A stretch of 64,000 bases of DNA, taken from positions 181,424-245,423 of the forward strand of contig NW_013171818.1 in NCBI RefSeq assembly GCF_000151665.1, given 5' to 3'. The notes below the pieces were generated by a model, which ran no database searches, was not told the DNA's origin, and saw nothing but the letters and a program-made list of their open reading frames with translations. Position numbers and translations under genes: made by a program. The stretch comes from Blastocystis hominis. Lineage: Eukaryota; Sar; Bigyra; Opalinata; Blastocystidae. This document shows positions 32,145 through 42,266 of this stretch, piece by piece (position 1 is the first letter of the stretch; each line of letters opens with the position of its first letter).

Positions 32145-33556
32145 ATGTCGGAGATTGAGTCGATGAGCAGTACATCCGAGAGTGATGATGCTCCGTGCTG
32201 TCCTTTGTGTGCAAATGAGCTCGATGACACAGACCAATCTTTATTTCCCTGCTCTTGTAATTGTCAAGTATTTGGAGCTGTTGGAGTGTAATTGTAGGTG
32301 TGTTTGTGGTGTTTGAGGCAGCTTATGGATTCGAATAAGCCGTGTCCAAACTGCCGTAAGCCTTATAACGAGAAGAATTTTCGCCGCACAGAGGTGAAAG
32401 AAAAGTGAGTTGCTCCAGATTGTTATGATGGGGTAGGAAAAAGAAAACAATTCATTCCAGAGTGCATAGTGACGAAGACTCGCGGCGTTCTACCACTACA
32501 GAGGACACTCATGACTTAAAAACGGTCCGAGTGATTCAAAAGAATTTAGTGTATGTCATTGGTTTACCCAATGAATCTGCATCGGAGTCAATCCTCCGTC
32601 GTCGTGACATGTTTGGCCAATACGGCAAGCTGAACAAGATCGTGTTCAACAACCGCAACCCTGTGGGCGATCGTTCGAATACCTGCGGTGTGTACCTGAC
32701 CTACGAGACGAACGAGCAAGCCCTCGACTGCATCAACGCGGTGGACGGCTACATCTACCTCCATCGCATGCTGAAGTGTGTTTTCTCCTCTTTGTTCACA
32801 AACAGAGCCAGCTACGGCACCACCAAATACTGCTACACCTTCATCCGCGGGCAGAAGTGCAACAACCCGGACTGCCTCTACCTCCACCGCCTCGCTGCGC
32901 CGGAGAACTGCTTCACCAAGGAGGAGATGGCCGCTCGCCAGGCCGACTTCCACGCCCAGACCCACCCCGGACCGGGCTCCTACTGGGACGACCATCACCA
33001 GCGCTGCGTCTATCGCCGCAGTGCCGACGAGTCCCACACCTCCCTGCCCCCTCCGCTCCATTCCCAGACCCGCCTCGCCTCCCAGTCTCAGTCACAGACA
33101 CAGACGCAGACGCAGACGCAGCCACGCGGCTGGCACGCGCTCCAGACCGCTCCAGCGCTCGGTAGCGCTCAGGCCGTGGGATCCCAAGGATTGCAGACCG
33201 TGCAGTCCGCGCCCACCGGACCCAATGGGCCCATGGCTTTGCTCCGCCAACCGGGGAAACTGGAGAAACTGGAGAAACTGGAGAAACTGGAGAAGGGCGA
33301 GCGGGAGAAGGTGGAGGAGCCGTTTGTGATCCGAGCGACGTTTCTGCCGGTGATTTGGTCGTTCCAGGGGAAGGAGAGCAGCGGAGGGAGCCGAGGGAGC
33401 GAGGCGAAGGGGTGCTTGGAGTATTCGTTCGGTAGGAATGGGGAGGAGTTGCGATGTAGACACGGTGGGGAAGGGATTGCACGGATGCGTTTTTGGATTA
33501 CCTTGTCAGGACCGAACCGAAGAAAGTGGGTGAGGAATGGGTGGAGTGAGTCCTAG
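32145..33556 (+). CDS. CNOT4: CCR4-NOT subunit 4 (RING E3 ligase)
   Basis: A RING-RRM-CCCH protein of the CCR4-NOT complex. The RING is CCPLC...PCSCNCQVCLWC...CPNC, split by a 30-nt intron (about 32269-32298). A 56-nt intron follows. The RRM begins VRVIQKNLVYVIGLP and ends YLHRMLK, interrupted by a 30-nt intron right before ASYGTTKYC, exactly where the CCCH finger (GQKCNNPDCLYLH) begins. FTKEEM follows as in other CNOT4 proteins. The tail is Gln/Thr-rich with a LEK repeat (about 33255-33295). The stop TAG is taken at 33554-33556, but a 31-nt intron ending there would extend the protein by about 16 residues. TGTTTGTT lies at 33727-33734. Confidence 0.93.
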
Positions 33557-33802
33557 AGGTGAGTTTCGAGCGGTTGATACGACCAGGGGATTTGATTGAT
33601 GGAGGTTCGGGGAATGTGAAGCTCTCAAGACAGGAGATCGCCTTCTAGGCGTTTTTGGAATATAGTTTGTGGTGTTGTCGGTTTTAGGGATTCTTTTATG
33701 GGAAGTAATAGAGTTTGTGGGTTTTTTGTTTGTTCGAAAATGATTGGCGGAACGAGATTTCCCTCTCTCTCGCCCAAGCTTCCATGAATGTCATAAATTA
33801 GT

Positions 33803-35096
33803 ATGGCCTTAAGTTATTCTGTGAGAAAACAGTACAGGGTGAGCGGTAAGATGTGATTTCTAGACTGGAGATTAATGCATCGGAGGTGGAGGGAGATGAG
33901 GACATCACGTATGACCCCGTGGAAAAGCTTCAGCAGCTGGGCATTAATGCGGGAGATATTCAAAAACTGAAAGATGGAGGATACTACACAATTGGAATGG
34001 TCTTGAAAACGCCTCAGAAAGTGCGTCCCTGAATTGCATATCAAAATACTAATAATGTAGGATTTGATCAACGTGAAGGGGCTCAGTGAAGCCAAGGTGG
34101 ACAAGATCATGCAGGCTTGTCGCACCATGCAAGTGAGTATGAACCAATTTCTCCACTCCTAGTCTACCGGAATCTTTTACACCGGCCGCGAAATGATGCA
34201 GCTTCGTCAGCGTGTGATCAAAATCACCACAGGAAGCAGCGACTTGGACACATTGCTAGGAGGAGGCATCGAAACCATGAGCATCACCGAGATCTTCGGT
34301 GAGTTCCGCACAGGCAAAACCCAACTCGCCCACACTCTCTGCGTGACCGCTCAGCTCCCCTCAGAGATGCACGGAGCGAACGGGAAAGTGATCTTCCTCG
34401 ACACGGAAGGCACCTTGTACGCTCCGCACCCACACTTTTAATCTCTCTAGCCGGCCTCAGCGCGTCGTGGAGATCGCAGGGCGCTACGGCCTCAACGGCG
34501 ACGAAGTGTTAGACAACATTCTGCTGGCTCGCGCGTACACACACGAGCAGCAAATGGACGTGATCACGGCCGCTGCGGCCAAGATCGTGGAGGACAACTC
34601 CCCCTATCACTTACTGGTATTGTTTGTTTTCACTCCTCAGATAGGTGGTCGACTCGATCACCGCGCTGTTCCGAGTGGACTACAGCGGACGCGGCGAACT
34701 CGCAGAGCGCCAGCAGAAGCTCGGAAGACACTTGAGTGCTTTGAAAAAACGTGGAAATGGGGAAATGGGGTGAGAGATAGTGGCGGAGGAGTTCAATGTG
34801 GCGGTGGTGATTATTAATCAGGTCACAGCGGACCCGGGCGCTGCGGCCATGGTGGAAATGGGGAAACGGAATGAGGGGTAGTTCGTGAAGGACACGAAGA
34901 AGCCGATCGGAGGAAATATCATCGCGCATGCTAGTACGACGCGGTTGTATTTTAAGAAAGGGAAGGGAGAGCAGCGAATTTGGTAGGGGAGGAGAAGGGA
35001 TGCGAGGGTAGCAAAGTGTACGACAGTCCTGATTTGGCAGAGAATGAAGCGACGTTTGCGATTGGACCGCAGGGAGTGATGAATGCAGATGGGTAG
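33803..35096 (+). CDS. DMC1: Meiotic recombinase DMC1
   Basis: A RecA-family strand-exchange ATPase for meiotic recombination. The helix-hairpin-helix domain is present ([16 protein letters not shown]). Walker A is [14 protein letters not shown] and Walker B lies in [29 protein letters not shown] and VTADPGA are DMC1-type rather than RAD51-type residues, and [18 protein letters not shown] completes the core. Eight or so introns of 28-40 nt are needed: 33832-33863, one near 34021, 34131-34160, about 34420-34453, a 28-nt one near 34619, 34751-34780, 34852-34881 and a 29-nt one near 34983. The stop is TAG at 35094-35096 and TGTTTGTT at 35136-35143. Confidence 0.93.
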
Positions 35097-35159
35097 AGGA
35101 GTGTACATGTGTATGTGTGTGTGTATTGTTTGGAATGTTTGTTTGCAAATGAATGAAGG

Positions 35160-35290
35160 TTGTGGAACCAATGAATGAATCAATGAATGAATCAATGAAT
35201 GAATCAATGAATCAATGAATCGATTGATTCAATTCCATATCAATGAATCGATTGATTCAATTCCATATCAATGAATGATTCTGTCGTATG
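35160..35290. repeat. AATGAATCAATGAATG minisatellite
   Basis: Tandem GAAT/CAAT units followed by a duplicated CGATTGATTCAATTCCATAT block, between DMC1 and the convergent actin-related protein gene. The rest of 35097-35477 holds no gene. Confidence 0.75.
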
Positions 35291-35477
35291 TGATACAGTC
35301 TGAATCAATATTTCTGTTTATTTGAATTGCGATTGGCTATTGTTGTTTCATTTCTGTTTTAGTAGTCCTTCATAATAAAAGTCGATTGACTCTCTATTGT
35401 TCTCGTTCACTCCTCTCCCTCTCTCTCTCAACTCATCCACAATTACTCCCTTCCAAGTCTATCGCCAAACAAACACT

Positions 35478-37006
35478 TCAACAACGATTCAGAACGATTT
35501 CATTCCCCTTCTCATGATACTCACTCTTCGAGATCCACAGCTGCTGGAAGGAGCCCAACGAGCACTACGCCTCACTCCCCCACAAACCTATTTACGATGA
35601 TCGATCCGCCCGTCCACGCATTGAACGGACTATAAATCGGCTCCGTGAGATACAGCTTCGGCTTATAACTCTACGCTCCCACCCCTCTCCCTCTCCTCAC
35701 ACTATTAAACAGCTTCCCTAGCTCGTAATTCAGTCGATCCGACAGCCCTTTCATGCACGCACCGCCGCCTGCCAGCACCACATTATTCGTGAGCTCCTTT
35801 CGAATCTACCATGAAAACCCGATCCGCGATTTCCACGTCCACATCGCACTTCTGCACGCACTGAAACATCGTGTCCGGCAACGGCTGCGTTTTCTCCTAC
35901 CCCTCACCTCCCATCCAAACCCGCACCGTCCCCGTCCCCACCATCATCACCTCGGGGATATAATACGAATCCTGGTCCAAATGCACCTCCATGTTATCAG
36001 GCAGCGTGTACGAAATCGGCGTCGACGGCGGCGGTCTACACAAAAACCCGATCACACACCGCTACGCCTGCGAGAGCGGTTTGGGAGCGAGGCGGAAGCA
36101 GCATTCCTTCATATCCCGGATGATGTTCTGCTTCGAATCCGCTCTCAAAGCCTACCATCTGCGAATAAGTAACGAAAGACGGCCGCGTGTTGGGGAATTG
36201 GATCTTCTGGATGTTGGCGACCACGCCTTCGACGGTTTGTTTCTTGATGAAGCACGGCGCCGTCACCTGGATCTCCTTCGATTTCAGCTTCTCGCTGAGC
36301 AGCTGGTTGAGGTAGTTGCCGCCGTAGGGAGACACGACGCTCGCTACCTCGCAGCGGGGCCGAAAGCGTACACATCATCAGGGAGTAGCCGTCGAAGACG
36401 GGAACCACGCGGATTCCGCTGGCGCCGAAGTCCACGGAGAGACAGGTCGTCTTGCCGAGGGAGAAGCTGGGCGTGGAGGGAGGAGAGAAGCGAGTACCCG
36501 ATGCAGGAGGAGGATTTCATGAAGTAGATCGCGGGGAAACCGAGTTTTTCGAAGGCGAGCTCTGCGAGTTTGAAGAGCTGCTCGTTGTAGAAGAAGGGGT
36601 CCACCACGATGAAGAGCGGGTGCTCCGATGCGTTGTAGTGAAGGCCGGAACTCACTCCGTATTGGAGAAGCTTTTCTAAAGCATCAAAGTTTGTTACTAC
36701 ACATGAATCAAAAGAAACGCAGTGACTCTTTCCGTCCACAAGGCAGGGACTAATATCCATCTGATCCCGACGAGTGTTGAGATCGAGTGTGCCTAAATAG
36801 AATGCAGACGGATCTTGAATATTGTAACCGTAAGACTATTTCATCAAACCATTCTGCATTGGGATACTGAGGGGTACACAGCTTTCGGGGCATCTTCTCC
36901 TCCATATCCCATTTTGATGGATGAACTACCTATGTCCACCACGATTCCTCCAGTTTCATCTATAAGGATTTAAAAACTCGTAAAAATGCGTACCACTGCA
37001 ATACAT
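35478..37006 (-). CDS. Actin-related protein (ARP4/BAF53-like)
   Basis: Reading leftwards from ATG at 37006, the first exon is MYCS, then a 34-nt intron and DETGGIVVDIGSSSIKMGYGGED. NFDALEKLLQYGVSSGL, EHPLFIVVDPFF and KLAELAFEKLGFPAIYFM match the subdomain helices of nuclear Arps, followed by TCLSVDFGASGIRVVPVFDG, VSPYGGNYL, NNVVLAGGGACMKGLSDRL and WTGGSI plus SLGSFQQLWISKSEYHE. A 31-nt intron splits the last two. The stop is TGA at 35478-35480, only 2 nt before the minus-strand TGTTTGTT (35468-35475). ARP4-type proteins work in chromatin remodelling and histone acetyltransferase complexes; the subclass is tentative. Confidence 0.85.
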
Positions 37007-37183
37007 GCTGTAATTAATATATTGAATAGATGTGACAAGGTAAATTCAAAAACACAACTATTGGAAAAGACCAATTACTGCTTGTTTGATGATTTCGAGA
37101 GATTCAAAATTCTGTTCGTCTTTTGGAATTCCGAAGAGACAAACCTTTTTTCACTAAGACAGGTTTTTAACTCTTGTTTGCTC

Positions 37184-38267
37184 ATGAATACCTACAGATG
37201 GTCTGATCGTGCGAAGCAAGACGATGGTAGTGATGTTTGCGTCGAGTAATGAAAAGATGAAGCCTTTTCGGAAGACGACCGCTCCCTCGATGTGCTGGGA
37301 AATTCTATATTACGAAAATTACGTCAAGCTGGAAAACACTCGGTTATGACTCTGGAAGAGCTCAGTCGTTGCATCGGTTATGATATTGAAGGAAATCAAG
37401 AGTTGATGGATGCACTCCAGCGGAATCCGTTGATTGAATTTGACTATCCGGAATTGCGTTACAAAGTATGCATTTTGAATGTGTACCATCGCTTTAGCCT
37501 CCAATCAATGCAGATAGCGAACAAGAACTGTTGGATGACTTGAAGGACATGCCAGATGGAGTGTATAAATCGTTAGTAGAAGCTGCGTATAACTTTTTTA
37601 TCATTGGCGATTCTTCTTTATAGAAATATCAATTCTGACTACATGATCGATTCGTTAGTTCGTTCTGGAGAAATCATCGGAGCGCGTGACGAGAAAAGCA
37701 ACAGCGTCAGCAGCATATTTCCTCGCCGCTACCGCTTTTTCTCTCGGCTCTCGGGGACAGCCACCGTTGAAAAGAACAGTTCATGTATCATTATGACAGA
37801 AAACGTCTCCGGAGAAATCCGCCAAGGCGATGCGATTCGAATTCGCAACGTGGTGTATCGAGGTAGGATCCAAAGAAATCATCATGAAGTCAGTGGACTC
37901 GAGTCCGAAGAAATTCCCATTGTCTGTGAGTAGTACGCGCTCATTAGACGAATCGATCGATAAACGAGAAGCGTAGCGAGACATCGACGAGATGATGAGC
38001 TGTAGAGGGAGAGAATGGACTCACAAGATCACGGATCGGTTCTACATCGATTCTAAATACCAGGGAAATAGCGAGAGCGGAGTTCCGGTGTATAAGTTCG
38101 GACTCACGAACGATCTGCGAGCGTTGTGGCTGGAGAATTGCAATCGCAACTTTTTGGATCGGCGCGCGGAGGAGCTGGAGAAGGAAATACGAGAGACGGA
38201 GTTCCATATGGATAAGCTGTTTACGATGGAGACGAAGCAGGTGAAGAGGGAACGAGGTGCAGAATGA
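37184..38267 (+). CDS. TFIIE beta-like general transcription factor
   Basis: The winged-helix core is SILRKLRQAGKHSVMTLEEL then NQELMDALQRNPLIEFDYPE, as in the TFIIE beta central domain. A second module with DDLKDMPDGVYKS, DYMIDSLVRSGEIIGARDE and, near the end, FGLTNDLRALWLENCNR fits the second winged helix and its linker. Introns at 37227-37256 (30 nt), near 37465, a 52-nt one at about 37570, 37862-37892 (31 nt) and about 37975-38007 (33 nt) keep frame. The start at 37184 is the first in-frame ATG; it is 178 bp from the divergent ARP start. TGA at 38265-38267 is followed by TG and then TGTTTGTT (38270-38277). Confidence 0.72.
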
Positions 38268-38354
38268 TGTGTTTGTTGGAGAAACGAAATTGGAGAGGAT
38301 CGAGGGTGTGGAGATTTTGGGATGGTTGGAAACATGGAAGGAAGCAGAAATGAA

Positions 38355-39400
38355 ATGAATCGAATCGTGGGAAATACTTCAATGATTACGCGTTGTTGGT
38401 GTGTTATTTGATTCTTCAGGATCGTGTGATGACCACCCTTTCTGTGTTTAAACAGTTCGTCTGTGAAGAACGAGAAGGCTGCTTTGTTCCGCGCGCAGAC
38501 TGCGTTTGCAACGTCCAGGTCGATTCTATGATCGCGTATTTCGATTGTTTCACGGAGAGTTTGACGCAGGCTCGCGAGATCTGTGCTCGCTATGAGTCCT
38601 ATCCAGTTCTGTACTGGCGAAATCTATTCAGCAACATTTCTACAATGGTAGAGAGCGTGGATGGAACGATGGATGTCGAGAAGACCTTCGGAATCAGGGA
38701 CGAATCGGACTTTGCTCGCGATGAATTCAAATAGAAACGATCGCAAATGAATATGGACAGTTCGCTCGAAGTGTCATCCACGAATCAGGTGATTACGCTG
38801 CACTACTACAATCTACGCGAGGCAGACATCAATCTCTACGAGCTGGATGTGGAGTTGCTCTTCAGTCTGAATCCCTTCATGTTCAACAAGTCTTTGTCGC
38901 TCTTCATTCGTCCCAACTACACGCAGCATGTCCAGCTGCCTCCTGAAGTCGATGGCGTGGGCGAGTTTTGCTACACGCTTCCGAAAGAATACCAGGAGAA
39001 GAATGTTTTGGTGGAAGTGCGGAATCGAAAGGAACGGAACGCTGCGCGAAGCCTGCTATTCGCTGAACAATTCGCTGCTTGTGGCGCTGTCTGTGAAGTC
39101 TGGACAGTTGCGAGTGATGGATAAGAAGACGCATACGGGCATTCCGTGCTGCTATGTGAAGGTGTACGCGGAGACGAATAGTGGAGAAAACAAGTTCTTG
39201 AATGATGGATTCACGGATATCAGTAACTGTTTCGATTTTTATTATTCGGTTGAGTACGGAGGTGGCCGAACAAGCAAAGAAACTGGAGATTTTTGTGGAT
39301 AAAGAGGGGTATGGATCGTGCATTCGGGAAGCTTTGCCTCCCATTTCTGCTGCGCATAAGAGAGTATGTGTGAGAAGTGTTATTGTTTGTTGAAATACAA
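38355..39400 (+). pseudogene. 5'-truncated, frameshifted gene fragment of an unknown large family
   Basis: The fragment begins abruptly with a repeat-like helix (YFNDYALLVCYLILQDRV) and lacks any start. It continues through MIAYFDCFTES, YPVLYWRNLFSNI and the beta-rich HYYNLREADINLYELDVE and LPKEYQEKNVLVEV. Then it shifts frame at an AAA run near 39029, reads EACYSLNNSLLVALSV and ATNSG-type sequence, and shifts again at a TTTTT run near 39236 before RLSTEVAEQAKKLEIFVDKE. Both shifts are single extra bases in homopolymers, so they may be assembly errors. The missing 5' part, only about 90 bp after TFIIE beta, argues for a real fragment. Confidence 0.5.
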
Positions 39401-39845
39401 GGATAGTTGAAGGACTTGAATGATATGTGGTGTGTTGGATTTGGGAGGTGATAAGGAAACAAATGAAATAAGACTAGAATGCATTGCATAATATGGTTTG
39501 CAGCTATTAGACGTATTAGAATGCAACACAAACACAATCGTTGAGCAAATACTGATTAATTCGACAGCGTTGAGAACTGCATAGCAAAAAGAATCTAACC
39601 ACATTCTATTTTTCAATATATACTCGTCAAACACACGTTCCTCCAATTCATTGTTTGTTTACTCATTTCCTTTCTATCAGATGGATTCTGCAGAAGACTT
39701 GTAGGCAAGATACTTCATGAATTCTTTGTGGAGGTGAGCAAATTACGAAAAGAGGCGTGTTTAGCGATTTTAGCTCAGCCCATGACTTCATTTTAGTACT
39801 TTTGCTATAATCTTACTATCTTAGGCATTTTCAGTGGTCAACAGT

Positions 39846-40421
39846 ATGAATTCTGCCGGAGAGGTCTACAATGAAGCGCTGAACGTTCAGTGCATTCAAG
39901 CTCTCAAGTTTCTGAACATTTTTGCTTCGAAGGTCCATATCCGAAAGGAAGATGTACGATTTGTCACTTTTGGACCATTCTAGGTTATAGGACTGCTTTT
40001 TGATTTTGGACTCCCCGCTGATATTATTTCTGACGTTGTGGACAAGGTGATCACTCTTGCCAAAGAATACCGTGAGATTTTGGACTCCTTTATCCAGTCG
40101 ATCTCCTCCATGAGGCTACTCGACTTTAATTGGTCCCTTCGAGTAATCTGAAGATCAAACCTTTTCCTTTAGCTGATCGTTTGTGACGGCAACTCGCTTC
40201 GCCACCAACTCACAGTCATCCGAATCAGTTTAAAACTGGAGGATAAGCAGCATTCTTCTGTAGGTTGCAGTCTCTGTTTGCGATTCGTAGTCCACAGTGG
40301 TATTTGAGCTTACGCAACCTCAGCTCCAGCGTCTTCTTGAGATTTTCGACTCGATCGACAATGTGCCTCTATTTAGCCAAGTTTACCCTAGACTCTCGGT
40401 CTTCTCAATGTTAATTTGTAA
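39846..40421 (+). CDS. COMM-domain protein
   Basis: Coding exons are joined by introns of 30 nt (about 39954-39983), 30 nt (about 40142-40171), 31 nt (about 40261-40291) and 29 nt (40363-40391). The N-terminal helical part includes CIQALKFLNIFASK and LLFDFGLPADIISDVVDKV. The COMM domain is MRLLDFNWSLR, then LIVCDGNSLRHQL and TVVFELTQPQLQRLLEIFDS, matching the W-rich strand and FELT...L motif of the family. The stop TAA is at 40419-40421 and TGTTTGTT at 40445-40452. An upstream exon near 39680-39735 (LVGKILHEFFVE) probably belongs to it, so the start is uncertain. COMMD proteins act in endosomal sorting (Commander complex). Confidence 0.7.
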
Positions 40422-40643
40422 CAGTAACGTCTTGTGCAGAGTGCTGTTTGTTTAAAAGGAGTGGGTCAAATCATCTTTTCTTTTGTTCCATTGAATGCAA
40501 GATTCTCTTCGATAAAACAGTTGCCGGAAACGCACAGGTGTTATTGATAATCAAGAACTCTTTGAACAACTGAACGCGATTGTGGGGTTTGTGGATTATT
40601 CACTATTATTTCAATCAAAGGGTACTCGAAAGGTTTAGAACCA

Positions 40644-42200
40644 ATGTCCTCTCCTCTTGTTGTAATTTTTATGGGCTCCAAGAGTGATCTTTCTCATTGT
40701 GAGAAGATCGAGAAAGCTGTCAAGGTACTCTTCGGAATGGCTTGGCTTGACGCCTTAGAACCTTGGCATCAACTGCGAGATGCGAATCGCCTCGGCTCAC
40801 AAAACTCCGGCTCGCCTGTTGGAACTCCTGGAGGTTGGCGTGAGAGCGGTTGCTGAGGGCTAGAGATACGAGGCTAAGAAGCAGCCCAAGGTGTACATCA
40901 CGGTGGCTGGACGTTCGAACGCTCTGAGCGGTTTTGCTGATGCGAACGTCACGACCCCTGTGATTATTTGCCCTCCCTACAGCTCTTCCTTCAACGGTGC
41001 GGATCTGTACTCTTCGATCCGTATGCCCTCGGGTGTGTGCCCGATGCTGGTGCTGGACCCTGAGAACGCCGGTATGGCTGCGGCGAAGATCCTTGCTCTG
41101 AGCGACGAGTCGATCGCCCGTCGTATCCGCAAGATCCAGAAGGAGAACCAGCAGACTCTGTTCGTGGCGGACTCGGACATCCGCACGAAGTCGTATCTGA
41201 GCAAGATCGACCAGGCTCGCTGTAGGATTGGTTGACGAGAGAGAGAGGCTAACCCGCAGGCAACACGCTTTCGAAGACGAACCTGGAGGGCATCAACGTG
41301 CAGAACCTGTACATCGGTAAGGTGCGTGACCGCTTCGAGTGCAACGACAAGGTGGTGCTGATCACCACGGACCGCATGTCGGGCTTCGACCGCCAGCTGT
41401 GCACGGTGCCGTTCAAGGGCCAAGTGCTGAACCTGACCTCGGCGTGGTGGTTCAAGCAGACGGAGCACATCGTGCCGAACCACGTGCTGGCGATCCCCGA
41501 CGCGAACGTGACGATCGGGCGCAAGTGCACGCCGTTCCCGATCGAGTTCGTGATGCGCGGGTACATCACGGGCTCGACGTCGACGTCGCTGTGGACGAAC
41601 TACCAGAACGGTGTGCGCAAGTACTGCGGCATCGACCTGCCCGAGGGCCTCAAGAAGAACCAGAAGCTCTGGGAGAACCTGATCACGCCGACGACGAAGT
41701 CGGACGAGCACGACGAGCTGATCTCTCCCGAGGACGTGGTCAAGCGCGGCTTCATGAGCCAGGAGGACTGGGACTACTGCGCGCAGAAGGCGCGCGAGCT
41801 GTTCGCGTTCGGACAGAAGGTGGCGGACGAGCACGGCCTGATCCTGGTGGACACGAAGTACGAGTTCGGCAAGGACGAGAACGGAATGATCCGCCTGATC
41901 GACGAGATCCACACGCCCGATTCTTCGCGCTACTGGATCTCCTCCACCTACGAGGCGCGCTTTGCCGCCGGCGAGAACCCCGACAACATCGATAAGGAGT
42001 TCCTGCGCACCTGGTACCGCACGCACTGCGACCCCTACAAGGACGAGGTGATCCCCGAGGCCCCCGCCGACCTGGTCAACGAGCTTTCGCGACGCTACAT
42101 CCAGCTCTACGAGCTCATCACCGGAGAGGACTTCCGCTTCCCGGAGGACGGGCGAAATGCGGCCGATCGCATCCATGACAACGTCGTTGCTAACCTTTAA
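40644..42200 (+). CDS. Bifunctional AIR carboxylase (PurE) - SAICAR synthetase (PurC)
   Basis: Two consecutive steps of de novo purine synthesis in one polypeptide. The PurE module is N-terminal: VVIFMGSKSDLSHCEK, MRIASAHKTP, VYITVAGRSNALSGF, PVIICPPYSS and MPSGVCPMLVL. The PurC module follows after a 36-nt intron: LYIGKVRDRFE, TDRMSGFDR, VMRGYITGS, LWENLITPTTKSDEHD, LVDTKYEFGKDENG and IDEIHTPDSSRYW. Introns are about 40724-40757 (34 nt), 40831-40860 (30 nt) and about 41222-41257 (36 nt). The order is opposite to animal PAICS, where SAICAR synthetase comes first. Stop TAA 42198-42200. All active-site motifs look intact. Confidence 0.93.
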
Positions 42201-42266
42201 TCGGGTTCCATAGAGAAAAGAGAATTGATCGCTACCTTACTACTTCTTTCCTTGTTTGTTGCAGAC

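Noticed and set aside
40977-42176. A 399-codon open frame on the minus strand
   Set aside because: It is antisense to the PurE-PurC gene, which has unambiguous active-site motifs on the plus strand; the minus reading is Arg/Val/Leu-rich and matches nothing.
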